A stretch of 64,000 bases of DNA from Streptomyces sp. NBC_01750 (GCF_035918095.1 NZ_CP109137.1:8620001-8684000); one strand, 5' to 3'. Shown: positions 36,042-44,690, counted from the stretch's first letter. Made by a program: numbers and translations. The notes: generated from the sequence alone by a model not told the origin.

Positions 36042-36281
36042 CTCCGCACGGCCCCTCTTCTTCTTGAGGGTGCAGCGTTCAAGGGCCTGATGGATGGTCA
36101 GGGATGTGATCGATCGAGGGTCAATGTGCGAACGTTTCGAGCACCGTCGAAAGGCTGTGCCGTGACCTCCAGGGTGGTTCAGCATGGGATGGACCGGACG
36201 GGAGCGGCCGAGTTCAGCTGCTCGCCCAGACCGTGCAAGCAGGCGTGGCCGCCGTCGGCGGCTGTTGACCAGGGGGAATCG

Positions 36282-36812
36282 ATGAAGATCACCCAACGTA
36301 AACTCTCAGTCGCATTAGCCGCCTTGGGAACGGCGTCCCTGCTCACGCTCGGGATGGGCGCCGCCACGGCCGCATCCGGCCAGACGGCCGGCGCGCGCCC
36401 GGGCACCGCCCAGTCCGCCGGCTCCGGTCATCTGATGACCGGTGCCTCCGCCCTCGCGGTCAGCGGCAGTGGTGGTGCCGGCACGGCCGCGGCGTGGACC
36501 GCCACTGACTCGTACTACGGGTGCCCGGCCGGGGCGGCCTGCCTCTACGCCCAGGACGCGAGCAAGGGTTGGGACGGACTCGACCCCAGCAGGATTACGG
36601 ACATCTACTGGAGCTACGGGGCCCACAACCTGAGCAACAAATTCGGTCTCCACTGGTTGGTGAACAACCAGACTCCGAGTTCGTCGCTCAACGCGTGGGT
36701 TGAGACGTGCACCGGGTACAACGGCGTAGGGTGCACCAAGCAAATATTGCCGCGAATGGGCATTCAGCTCGATTTCACACCGATCAACTCCATCGTTCTC
36801 GACCGGACGTGA
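36282..36812 (+). CDS. secreted small protein, peptidase inhibitor I36-like
   Basis: AGGGGGA precedes ATG 36282. The 176-residue product has a Sec signal peptide (MKITQRKLSVALAALG, with cleavage near TAASG), then a Gly/Ala/Ser-rich linker. The compact C-terminal domain starts YYGCPAGAACLYAQDAS and holds four Cys in total. The CPxGxxCLY pattern and two-disulfide layout recall the Streptomyces inhibitor I36/beta-gamma-crystallin-like proteins, but family assignment is tentative. A strong hairpin follows. Confidence 0.7.
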   Translation: MKITQRKLSVALAALGTASLLTLGMGAATAASGQTAGARPGTAQSAGSGHLMTGASALAVSGSGGAGTAAAWTATDSYYGCPAGAACLYAQDASKGWDGLDPSRITDIYWSYGAHNLSNKFGLHWLVNNQTPSSSLNAWVETCTGYNGVGCTKQILPRMGIQLDFTPINSIVLDRT

Positions 36813-36885
36813 GACCGCGTCGCCAGGGGTGTTTGCGAGGGCCTCGAACCGTCCGGGGTGCCCTCGGCGAATTCGGGACCCTGAT

Positions 36886-36926
36886 CACTTCGCCCCGCCC
36901 GGTGTTGTCACGGGTGGGGCGAAGTG
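36886..36926. terminator. strong bidirectional terminator
   Basis: CACTTCGCCCC and GGGGCGAAGTG pair perfectly over 11 bp, and the inner CCCG/CGGG can extend the stem. It separates the I36-like gene from the end of the six-gene operon on the other strand. Confidence 0.8.
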
Positions 36927-37011
36927 CTGCCCGGGCGGGAGGCGGGTGCGCCGCCCCCGGACCGCACACGCGACGGCATCTGGCGGCGCAAAGAGGCGCC
37001 GGCTGACGTTG

Positions 37012-38421
37012 TCAGGCCGTGATCGGGTTCCAGTCGCCTTCCCGCGCATACGGATGCTCGCGTGGGAGGCAGCGCATGGGCAAGGCGGTGGGGTGGACGA
37101 CCGCGCCGCGGGCGAGTTCGCGGACACGGGGGCCGCCCTCGGCCGGGTGGAGGCGCCAGCGGGCGGCGATGGTGGCGACCTGGATCACGGCCTGGGTGAG
37201 GGCGAAGACATTGCCCGGGCACTGGCGGCTGCCCGCGCCGAAGGGGATGGACGCGCACTTGGGCAGCTTCGCGGCGCGTTCGGGGAGCCACCGGTCCGGG
37301 TCGAAGGCGAGCGGGTCGGGGTACAACTCCGGCTGGTGATGCAGGACGTACGGGCTGAACAGCACGGTGGCGCCGGCCGGTATGCACACGTCGCCGAGGA
37401 GGACCTCGCCCGGGGAGAGCCGCAGGATGATCCAGGGCGCATACCGGCGCAGCGCCTCCTGGACCACCCGCACGGCGTAGGGGAGGCGCGGGATGTCCTC
37501 GAAGACCGCCGGGCGTCCGGAGAGGACCTTGTCGGTCTCCTGGTGGAGGCGGTGTTCGACGGCGGGGTTGCGGGCCAGTTCGTGGAAGGTCCAGGCGAGG
37601 GTGGCGCCGGTGGTCTCGGTTCCCGCGACCAGCATGTTGACCAGCTGGTCGTGGATCTGGTCGTCGGTCAGCCGCGCTCCGGTCGCCTCGTCCTCGGCGA
37701 GCAGCAGGACGGACAGCAGGTCGCCGTGATCGGTGCCGTCGGCGCGGGCGGCGTCCACCACGTGGCGGGTGGCCGAGCGCAGCCGTCGTACGGCCCGGTC
37801 GAAGCGGCGGTTGGCGGGGGTGGGCAGCCGCAGGAGGGCGTCGGGAAGCATGGCACGGCGGGGGATCTCGTCCAGGATCAGCGGCAGTGAGCGCTGCACT
37901 TCGGTGATGGCGTCCGCGCCCAGATCGGAGGAGAAAAGGGCCCTGGCGACGGTGGTGAGGGCGAGTTCGTTCATCTCCTCATCGATACGCAGGGTCCGGC
38001 CGGGCTGCCAGGCGGCCGTGCGTTCGGCGGCGACGGCGGTCATGGTGGCCGCGTAGCGTGCGATCCGGACTTTGTGGAAGGCGGGCTGCATCAGGCGGCG
38101 CAGCCTGCGGTGCTCGGCACCGTCGGCGGTGCCGACCCCGGAACCGAGCAGTGGGCGCACCTTCTCGATCATCACCCCCTGGTCGAAGCGGCCTGCCTCG
38201 CCGACGAGCACGCTGCGGACCAGGTCCGCGTCGTTGATGACGTAGGCGGGCAGACCGCCGAGGCGGATGCGTACCACCGGGCCGGTGGCGGGCAGGGAGC
38301 AGAGGAAGTCCAGGGGGCGGCGCAGCAGCGCCGGACCGTGTCCGAGCAGGGGCAGCGCCCCCGGGGCCGCGGGGGCGCGGCGGGCGGTGGCGGTCTCGGT
38401 GGTGGTGGCGGTGGGGGTCAC
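37012..38421 (-). CDS. cytochrome P450 (last gene of the AfsA operon)
   Basis: The 469-residue soluble P450 has the I-helix oxygen-binding motif AGTETT, the K-helix EALRRYAPW (ExxR), and the haem-ligand loop FGAGSRQCPG with Cys401. The Thr/Ala-rich N-terminus may be a flexible lead. Length and the PAAPGALPLLGHGPALLRRP start resemble the bacterial CYP102/CYP4-like fatty-chain hydroxylase style more than CYP105, so an acyl-chain substrate is plausible. It overlaps the SDR gene by 4 bases (ATGA), showing translational coupling. It needs ferredoxin partners encoded elsewhere. Confidence 0.9.
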   Translation of the reverse strand: MTPTATTTETATARRAPAAPGALPLLGHGPALLRRPLDFLCSLPATGPVVRIRLGGLPAYVINDADLVRSVLVGEAGRFDQGVMIEKVRPLLGSGVGTADGAEHRRLRRLMQPAFHKVRIARYAATMTAVAAERTAAWQPGRTLRIDEEMNELALTTVARALFSSDLGADAITEVQRSLPLILDEIPRRAMLPDALLRLPTPANRRFDRAVRRLRSATRHVVDAARADGTDHGDLLSVLLLAEDEATGARLTDDQIHDQLVNMLVAGTETTGATLAWTFHELARNPAVEHRLHQETDKVLSGRPAVFEDIPRLPYAVRVVQEALRRYAPWIILRLSPGEVLLGDVCIPAGATVLFSPYVLHHQPELYPDPLAFDPDRWLPERAAKLPKCASIPFGAGSRQCPGNVFALTQAVIQVATIAARWRLHPAEGGPRVRELARGAVVHPTALPMRCLPREHPYAREGDWNPITA

Positions 38422-39395
38422 GGCGTCTCGGATTCCGACGGGCCGGCGGCCGCGGCCCCCGGCGGGGCGAGAGGGGCGAGATGGGCTCGGTACCAGGGCG
38501 CGGCGGCGGCGAAACGGGCGGCGAAGCCGCCGGGGGTATGGCCGGTGCGCCGCCAGACGCCGCTGCTGTCGTAGTGGTGGTCCTGGCCGAACAAGGAGAG
38601 GTGGCGCAGCTCGCGGGGCCGGCCTGTGAGGAGTTGACGGGCCTGGGCATAGCTGATGTCGGCCTGGGGGCCGGGGACGCCGAGGTGTTGGGTGAGGGCC
38701 GCCGCGAGGTCCCGTACCGCGACCGGCTCGGGGTGGTTGACGTGGAAGACCTCGCCGCCGGGCACGGGCGCCCAGTCGGCGCGGGCCAGCGCGGCGATCG
38801 CCGACGCCAGGTCCTCGACCGCGACCAGGGAGAGCCGGGCGCGACCGCCGTCGACGGAGACCGGAAGCGCGGTCAGGGTGCGGGCGAGCTGCGGGATCAG
38901 CCAGCGGTCGCCAGGCCCGTACACGAACATCGGCCGCAGCACGACGCCTCGGGCCGCGCGGACCGCGCTCTCCCCGGAGAGCCGTGTCCGGCTCACGGCG
39001 GAGACCGGGGCCGGTACGAGGTCGTTCTCGGCGGCGCCGCGGTGCGGGCCTTCGCCGTAGACGGCGGCGGTGCTGAGGTGGACGATCCGCCGAACCCCGG
39101 CGCGGCGCGCCTCGGCGATCAGCGCGACGGTGCCCCGGTCGTTGACCAGTTCACAGGCTTGGGGGTCGTCCTCGTCCACGGTGCAGGCGAGGTGGACCAG
39201 GGTGTCCACACCTTCGCAGAGTCCGCGCAGTGTGTCCGGGCGGGTGAGGTCGCCGGGGACGAGACGGGCGCCGCTGTCCTCTTCCGGTGGCCTGCGGTGG
39301 ACCAGAAGCCGCAACTCCGCCGAGTCACCGCGCAGTTGACGGTGGACGGCGCTGCCGACGAAGCCGGCGGCACCGGTGATCAGCACGGTCGTCAT
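38418..39395 (-). CDS. extended SDR (NAD-dependent epimerase/dehydratase-like), altered active site
   Basis: The 325-residue protein begins MTTVLITGAAGFVGSAV with the Rossmann motif. VDTLVHLACTV, then RIVHLSTAAVYGEG and VVLRPMFVYGPGDRW, are typical of extended SDRs such as 3-beta-HSD and UDP-sugar epimerases. Where YxxxK is expected the sequence reads AVSRTRLSGE, so Tyr and Lys are replaced by Val and Arg. It may still bind NAD(P) but use unusual chemistry, or act as a lyase or binding protein. It starts within the last base of the UbiA gene stop. Confidence 0.85.
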   Translation of the reverse strand: MTTVLITGAAGFVGSAVHRQLRGDSAELRLLVHRRPPEEDSGARLVPGDLTRPDTLRGLCEGVDTLVHLACTVDEDDPQACELVNDRGTVALIAEARRAGVRRIVHLSTAAVYGEGPHRGAAENDLVPAPVSAVSRTRLSGESAVRAARGVVLRPMFVYGPGDRWLIPQLARTLTALPVSVDGGRARLSLVAVEDLASAIAALARADWAPVPGGEVFHVNHPEPVAVRDLAAALTQHLGVPGPQADISYAQARQLLTGRPRELRHLSLFGQDHHYDSSGVWRRTGHTPGGFAARFAAAAPWYRAHLAPLAPPGAAAAGPSESETP

Positions 39396-40291
39396 CAGAT
39401 ACCTCCGGGCTCGGCGGCCTGGATCAGCAGCGCCGAGGTGAGCAATGCGAGCAGGAAGCCGACCACGAAGACCATCGCGGCGGGCACCGGCCAGGAAGGG
39501 GCACGGCGGCGCAGGAAGCGCAGCGCCGCGGCGCCGGGGAAGGCCAGCAGGACGCACGGCAGCAGCGCCCGGGGGTCGCGCAGCAGCGCCGCGGCCAGCA
39601 CGGCGGCGAGGACGGCCCAGCCCAGCGCCACCAGGGCGCTGGGCACCGGGCCGATCACGCCGGAGTACATCCGGGAGCCGGGTTCGTTGTGCCAGCGGGT
39701 CTTGCGGGCGAACTCGAAGTGCAGGAAGACGCAGGCGAAGACGAGCAGGAGCGGCAACGCCGTCCAACGGGCAGGGACAGGGGTGGAGTCGGTGAGGGAG
39801 AGGTACACGTACGCGCTCAGCAGCAGCTGCACGGGGTGGGTGACGGCGAGGTTGAGCAGGAGGCCGTCCCTGACCCGGGCCGACCGCCGTTCCACCACCA
39901 CCAGCAGCCAGGCGTAGCCGAGGCCGACGGCGAGCGGGATGAGGGAGAGCGGGGACAGCGGCGCGTTGAGCGCGAGGAGCAGTACGGCCACCCCGGCCAT
40001 GGCGCCGCGCAGTTGGGCAACGGTGACCGTGCCCCGCACCAGGGGGCGGTCCGGGTTGTGTTCCCGGTCGTAGTCGAGGTCTTTCTGCTCGTCCACGACC
40101 CGCAGGTAGAACAGCACCAGTACGGCCGAAGCGCAGCGTACGGCGGTGCCGGCGCCGGGGTGCCAGGGCGTGTGGGTGGTGGCCGCGGCGGCGGCCTCCA
40201 AGGACAGCACCCACAAGGTGGCGTAGGTGACGTACACATGGGGCGTGAACACCTGCATGGTGAACCGGGCGAGAGAGACTGCCGTCCTCAT
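39395..40291 (-). CDS. UbiA-family membrane prenyltransferase-like protein
   Basis: The 298-residue protein has about eight membrane helices. The first Asp-rich motif is present in the first cytoplasmic loop: VVDEQKDLDYDREHNPDRPL (D-x3-D-x-D-x-D). The second motif, normally DxxxD, is replaced by HFEFARKTRW. Such atypical UbiA proteins include membrane terpene cyclases and lipid-modifying enzymes, so simple prenyl transfer to an aromatic ring is not assured. It overlaps the upstream phosphotransferase gene by 4 bases and the downstream SDR gene by 1 base. Confidence 0.85.
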   Translation of the reverse strand: MRTAVSLARFTMQVFTPHVYVTYATLWVLSLEAAAAATTHTPWHPGAGTAVRCASAVLVLFYLRVVDEQKDLDYDREHNPDRPLVRGTVTVAQLRGAMAGVAVLLLALNAPLSPLSLIPLAVGLGYAWLLVVVERRSARVRDGLLLNLAVTHPVQLLLSAYVYLSLTDSTPVPARWTALPLLLVFACVFLHFEFARKTRWHNEPGSRMYSGVIGPVPSALVALGWAVLAAVLAAALLRDPRALLPCVLLAFPGAAALRFLRRRAPSWPVPAAMVFVVGFLLALLTSALLIQAAEPGGI

Positions 40292-43065
40292 CGGCTCGCC
40301 TCCCCGCCGTGGTCCGGGGCCGCCGCAGGGGGAGGCGGCGCCAGGATCTTGATGCGGCCGGTGGAACCGTCCATCTCGATCAGGGCGCCGTCGGGGATGG
40401 CGGTCGTGGCGCCGGCGACGGCGACCACCGTGGGGATGTTGAACTTGCGGCCGGTGATGGCGGTGTGCGAGAGCAGGGTGCCGCGTTCCACGATCAGGCC
40501 GTTCGCCCCCAGCATCAGGAAGAGCCAGCCAGGGTCGGTCTCCCGGGCAACCAGGATCAGGTCCTCGCAGGGTTCGACGGGCCGGTGCGGGTCGAGCACC
40601 ACCCGCGCGGTGCCGCGGACCACTCCGCCGCTGGAGCCCAGGCCGGAGAGTTCTCCGTCGCCGTGCCTTTCGTGCTGCGGCCCCGTGGCCGGGCCGTCGG
40701 GGAGCTGGTCGCGTACCGGGCCGAGGGTGCTGAAGCCGATCGGGAGGTCCGGCCCGGGCCGTTGGTACTCCCCCCGGCGCGCGTCGGCGAGGGCCTGGAG
40801 GCTACCGCTGACCCCGCTGCCGTCGTACCAGCCGAAGAGCTCGTCCTGGGTGAGGTGGACGGCGTCGACGGGGGCGCGCAACACGCCGCGCGCGTGGAGG
40901 TCCTCACCCAGCGAGACAAAGATGGCCTTGCTGTAGCCGAACAGTTCGCTGCGGAAGTAGCGGGAGTTCTCCCGGTGGCCGATGCTGCGCCGCAGTGCGG
41001 CCAGCAGCGTGCGCAGCAGCCGCAGCCTTGGCGAGCGGGCGCCGAGCGCTGCCGTCAGACGCTCCTCGGCGGCGGCGCGCACCTGGAGTTCGGTCGCGCG
41101 CAGTGTGGGCCCGTCGAGGGTGGTGGCGGCGTACTCGCCGGCCATCCGCAGCAGCACCCAGGGGGTCTGCCGCAGATTGGGCTGCTCCATCTTGAGTTCC
41201 TGCAGGCCGCGGTCGCCGTACCGGTCGAGGTGTTCCAGTGCCGCCGCCCGGAAGGCCTCTCCGTAAACGCCGTCCCGTACGGCCTCCCAGAGGGCCGGGC
41301 CCGGATCCGGGTCAGCGCGGAGCGCGGCGGACAGCCGGGGGTCGCTACGGATGGCGTGGGCCAGGCGCAGCACCGACATCACCGCCTCGCTGCTGCGGTT
41401 GGACTCGTCCCCACAGAGCAAGTCGCTGAGCAGGCCGGGGCCTTCATGGGGCACCCATCGTTCCAGCAGCTTCCCGGTGATGCCCGCAGTGGTACTGAGC
41501 ACGGAGTCGTTGATCAGGGTGACGCCCCAGTGGTTGCCGACCTGCCGCCACACCTCGCGGTGGTCCTGTATGCGCGCCAGCGGATCGAGCGCGGACCAGT
41601 CGGCGCCCCGGCGGTCGGCGATCAGTGCTTCCCACCAGATCTCGAAGGCGGCCATGGCCCTGCCATGACCGGCGATCAGCCGTACCACCCCGGCCATCGA
41701 CCGGGCCAGCCGCGCGGGGGAGGGACGCGGTGCCGCCTTGGGCCCGCTGCCCTCGGCCAGGCCCATCATCGACTCCCAGGAGGCCCGGAAGTACGGGAAG
41801 ACGGCGAGCTGTCCGTGCAGGCGGTACCAGGAATCCAGGTCGTAGTGGATCCGGTTGCGGTGCAGCCCGATCATGCGCTCCAGGTACGGGTCGTTGTCGT
41901 GGAGGGTGCGGGCGGGCACGCCCAGCCTCCGGTAGAGGTCGTAGAAGATCGACCGGTAGAACTTCTGCGCGAAGGAGTAGGTCAGCGCGGTGGTGGCGCC
42001 GGGGAAACTCTCGGTGATGTTGGCGTGGCTCCACAGCCGGCGCAGGGTCAGATCCAGCGCCACCGGGCGGGACTGCACCAGGTGCACCTGGCCATCGGCG
42101 GTGATCGCGCCCTCGATGTCCTGCGGCTGCCCGCCGAAGAGTTTCTGTACGGTGCGGCCCAGTCCGGCCAGTTCGCTCAGCTGCTGGTCCTCGAGTACGG
42201 GGGCGTCGCGCAGTTCCGGCGGTACGGGCTGCGGTACGGGTCCGGCGTCGGGGCGCTGCGGATCGGGGGCGAGGCGTTCGGGTTTGGCGGCGATGACGCG
42301 TTCCACCCGCTGCTCCGGACCGCGCAGGAAGTAGTGATCGACGCCGACCTTCTCCTGCACCACGCCCTCGCCCAGGCCGAGGCCGGCCGCGATCACGGTG
42401 TCGGCGGCTCCGGTCCTGGGGTCGCAGGTGAACATCACGAAGGAGCGTTCCGCGGGCACCATCTGCTGGATGCCGACGGCGACATCGATGCCGTCGGCGC
42501 CGTCGATGCCGTCGGCGTCCAGTGGCAGGCCGCGGGCGTGCCGGTAGAGCAGGGCCTCGGCGTTGTGTCCCGAGGCCCAGCAGGCCCGGACCCGGTCCGT
42601 CACGGAAGCGCGGCGCACCTGGAGGAAGCTGTCGCTGAGTCCGGCGAAGGGGTCCTGGGCGGAGTCCTCGCCGTGGGCGCCCGCGGTGCAGGCGCGTACG
42701 GCGGCCGGCGCGTCGGGGCCGATCACCTTGTCGAAGGCGGCGAGCATCCCCTGCTCCAGGTCCTCCGGCAGGGGTACGGCGGCGTACAGTTCGCGGATCC
42801 GCCCGGCGGCGGCTCGTAACGAATCGGGCTCGGTGAAGTCCGCCGACCGCAGCAGGGCGTCGATCTGCGGGCGCAGCGGTTCGGTGACGCGGCGGTGCCA
42901 GTCCACCGACAGGACGAAGAAGGCGGGAACGGTCAGTCCGGCCTCACGCATCCGCGCGAGCCGGGCGAATTTGTGCCCGGAGTTCTCCGGGGTCATCCGC
43001 GCCTCGGCCAGCAGCGGCACGAGGGCCCCGGCGGGGTGACGGGTACGGTTTCGGGTGGTGGTCAC
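40288..43065 (-). CDS. PEP-synthase-like phosphotransferase lacking the PEP-binding barrel
   Basis: The 925-residue protein has three parts. Residues 1-340 are a PPDK/PEP-synthase ATP-grasp domain (HKFARLARMREAGLTVP, AAGLGLGEGVVQEKVGVDHY, DIEGAITADGQVHLVQSRPV). Residues 345-760 are a large helical region of unknown specificity (ITESFPGATTALTYSFA). Residues 790-905 are the swivelling phosphohistidine domain with catalytic His867 in TLLSHTAITGRKFNIPTVV. The PEP/pyruvate TIM barrel is absent. This is the domain order of rifampin phosphotransferase, so it probably uses ATP to phosphorylate a small hydroxylated substrate of this pathway. Confidence 0.85.
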   Translation of the reverse strand: MTTTRNRTRHPAGALVPLLAEARMTPENSGHKFARLARMREAGLTVPAFFVLSVDWHRRVTEPLRPQIDALLRSADFTEPDSLRAAAGRIRELYAAVPLPEDLEQGMLAAFDKVIGPDAPAAVRACTAGAHGEDSAQDPFAGLSDSFLQVRRASVTDRVRACWASGHNAEALLYRHARGLPLDADGIDGADGIDVAVGIQQMVPAERSFVMFTCDPRTGAADTVIAAGLGLGEGVVQEKVGVDHYFLRGPEQRVERVIAAKPERLAPDPQRPDAGPVPQPVPPELRDAPVLEDQQLSELAGLGRTVQKLFGGQPQDIEGAITADGQVHLVQSRPVALDLTLRRLWSHANITESFPGATTALTYSFAQKFYRSIFYDLYRRLGVPARTLHDNDPYLERMIGLHRNRIHYDLDSWYRLHGQLAVFPYFRASWESMMGLAEGSGPKAAPRPSPARLARSMAGVVRLIAGHGRAMAAFEIWWEALIADRRGADWSALDPLARIQDHREVWRQVGNHWGVTLINDSVLSTTAGITGKLLERWVPHEGPGLLSDLLCGDESNRSSEAVMSVLRLAHAIRSDPRLSAALRADPDPGPALWEAVRDGVYGEAFRAAALEHLDRYGDRGLQELKMEQPNLRQTPWVLLRMAGEYAATTLDGPTLRATELQVRAAAEERLTAALGARSPRLRLLRTLLAALRRSIGHRENSRYFRSELFGYSKAIFVSLGEDLHARGVLRAPVDAVHLTQDELFGWYDGSGVSGSLQALADARRGEYQRPGPDLPIGFSTLGPVRDQLPDGPATGPQHERHGDGELSGLGSSGGVVRGTARVVLDPHRPVEPCEDLILVARETDPGWLFLMLGANGLIVERGTLLSHTAITGRKFNIPTVVAVAGATTAIPDGALIEMDGSTGRIKILAPPPPAAAPDHGGEASR

Positions 43066-43068
43066 GGG

Positions 43069-43776
43069 TCACCACACCGCCGGGATCAGCCGCTTGCGGT
43101 GCTGCGCGTAGTCGGCGTATCCCCGCAGGTCCATCAGGGTCTGTTCCTCGGCGCGGATGCGGAGCACCACGGCGGGAACGAGCAGAGCCAGCAGGGCGGC
43201 CACGCTCAGCGGATTGGCGAAGACACCGACGAAGCCGGCGTGCGCCAGCACCATGCCGCCGTACGCGGGGTGGCGCACCATCCGGTACGGGCCGCTGCGG
43301 ACCACCTGGTGATCGCCGAGGGTGCGCACCTTGTGCGAGTAGAAACGGCCCAGTTGGCGGATCGCGGCCAGGCGGAGCGCGGCCCCGCAGACGAAGACGG
43401 CGGCCGACAGCCACTGGACCGGACCCCAACTGTGCCACCAGGGGCCCACGAACAGAGCGGTGCCGACGACAACACCCCGGGCGGTTCCGTACCACTGCAT
43501 GGTGCCGCGGTCGTCGCCACCGCTGTCGTGCGGGGCGGCGCGAAAGGTGATCCGCAGTTCCAGGAGGGTCCACAGCAGATAGAGGCCGATCAGCACGGCG
43601 TGGGCGCGGTGCAAGGAGTCGGACCATTGGCCGCACTCGCGGATCAGAGCCCAGCCCAGGGCGATCAGTCCGGCGGTGAACAGGGCGGGCGGGAAGAGAC
43701 TCTCCAGGCCGGTGCGGGCGGTGCGGGCGGTGCGGGCGGTGCGGTCGGTGCGGTCGGTGTGGTCGGGGTGGCTCAT
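43069..43776 (-). CDS. isoprenylcysteine carboxyl methyltransferase (ICMT)-like membrane protein
   Basis: The ATG at 43776 overlaps the afsA-like stop (ATGA). The 235-residue protein has four to five membrane helices and the ICMT/phospholipid methyltransferase signature: YRMVRHPAYGGMVLAHAG, then RIRAEEQTLMDLRGYADYAQ and KRLIP. It uses S-adenosylmethionine to methylate a lipophilic substrate (carboxyl, thiol or hydroxyl). The N-terminus TDRTDRTARTARTARTG is coded by a 9-base tandem repeat. Only 3 bases separate it from the phosphotransferase gene. Confidence 0.85.
   Translation of the reverse strand: MSHPDHTDRTDRTARTARTARTGLESLFPPALFTAGLIALGWALIRECGQWSDSLHRAHAVLIGLYLLWTLLELRITFRAAPHDSGGDDRGTMQWYGTARGVVVGTALFVGPWWHSWGPVQWLSAAVFVCGAALRLAAIRQLGRFYSHKVRTLGDHQVVRSGPYRMVRHPAYGGMVLAHAGFVGVFANPLSVAALLALLVPAVVLRIRAEEQTLMDLRGYADYAQHRKRLIPAVW
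43711..43764. repeat. 9-base tandem repeat in the ICMT-like gene
   Basis: Six units start every 9 bases: GGTGCGGGC three times, GGTGCGGTC twice and GGTGTGGTC once. They encode repeated Thr-Ala-Arg and Thr-Asp-Arg near the N-terminus. Copy-number change would keep the frame. Confidence 0.7.
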
Positions 43777-44690
43777 CGTGCGTCGCCCCCTGTCGTGCCG
43801 CGCAGCCTGCGGTACGCGGCTGGGGAGAGCGCGTATCCGCTGAAGCCGGCCTCCCCGACCTCCCGGCCGCTTGCGCTGAACCTGACGCGGACGTCGCCCC
43901 CGTGAACCGAGGGCAACGTGTCGGCCCACAGCCGCACCGGCTCGGCGCGCCGTACGGCGCGGGCGGTGGAGGCCTTCATCGAGGCGACGACATAGCGGCG
44001 GTCGAACGCCACCTGGCGCGCTTCATGGCCCAGCAGGGTCACGAACTGCCGTGCCCCCTCGACCAGTTCGGTCAGCGAACGTAACTCCGCGCCGCGGTCC
44101 TGACGCCCGCGCAGGTGGTGGCCGAGGGGCGGGGAGAGCAGGTCGGCGCTGAATCCGCCGGGACCGTGGTCGCGGTAGCTCGCGAGCAGGACGTTCTCGG
44201 GGCGGTGCCGGTGGACCAGTTCTTGGGCGACCATGGCGGCCCGGCGGGGCGCGTCGTCCTCCGCGGCCCGCGGCGCGGGGAGCACCGGGGTGCGCGGGGG
44301 CTGCGCCTGTTCGGCGTAGACCCTGCCGTCACACACCGTACGGCCCCGCTGGCGGCCGCTGACCCGCCAACCTCCGGGGGTTCCGGGCAGGGCGCGCGCG
44401 GTGAATTCCACCGGCAGGTCCTTCTCGGCGAAGCTGCCGAAATCCAGCTCCATGGTGCGGGTCCGCCAGGTGGGACGGGGGCCGACCGTCGTGGCGGCAG
44501 TGGTGGTGGCGATGTGTTCGACCAGTTCGGTCACCCCCTCGATGAGTAACCCCGCCGGCAAGTGGTCGAGCGGATGGTCGAAGAAGAAGGGGTGCTCATC
44601 AAGGGTTCGCAGACGGGCGGTCCAGGTCTCCGTGGCGACTAAGCCACGATGGCTGACGCGCTTGCCCGGCGGCGCTTGTATCACTGACAT
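43773..44690 (-). CDS. AfsA-like A-factor/butenolide biosynthesis protein, first gene of the operon
   Basis: The ATG at 44690 (MSVIQAPPGKRVSHRGLVATE) is preferred, with GGAG upstream; an in-frame ATG at 44750 has no ribosome site. The 305-residue protein shows both AfsA hot-dog repeats: FFFDHPLDHLPAGLLIEGV near residue 33-51, and ELRSLTELVEGARQFVTLLG near residue 205. HRPENVLLASY lies between. AfsA enzymes join a beta-ketoacyl thioester to dihydroxyacetone phosphate, the committed step for gamma-butyrolactone and furan signals. No receptor gene of the ArpA type is adjacent. Confidence 0.88.
   Translation of the reverse strand: MSVIQAPPGKRVSHRGLVATETWTARLRTLDEHPFFFDHPLDHLPAGLLIEGVTELVEHIATTTAATTVGPRPTWRTRTMELDFGSFAEKDLPVEFTARALPGTPGGWRVSGRQRGRTVCDGRVYAEQAQPPRTPVLPAPRAAEDDAPRRAAMVAQELVHRHRPENVLLASYRDHGPGGFSADLLSPPLGHHLRGRQDRGAELRSLTELVEGARQFVTLLGHEARQVAFDRRYVVASMKASTARAVRRAEPVRLWADTLPSVHGGDVRVRFSASGREVGEAGFSGYALSPAAYRRLRGTTGGDAR

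Noticed and set aside
38481..42819. Long forward frames under the P450, SDR, UbiA and phosphotransferase genes
   Set aside because: They are Gly/Val/Arg-rich mirror frames of strongly supported reverse-strand genes and show no motifs.
43711..43764. Tandem repeats considered as a CRISPR-like array or integration site
   Set aside because: Units are 9 bases, contiguous, without spacers, and in-frame within a coding gene.
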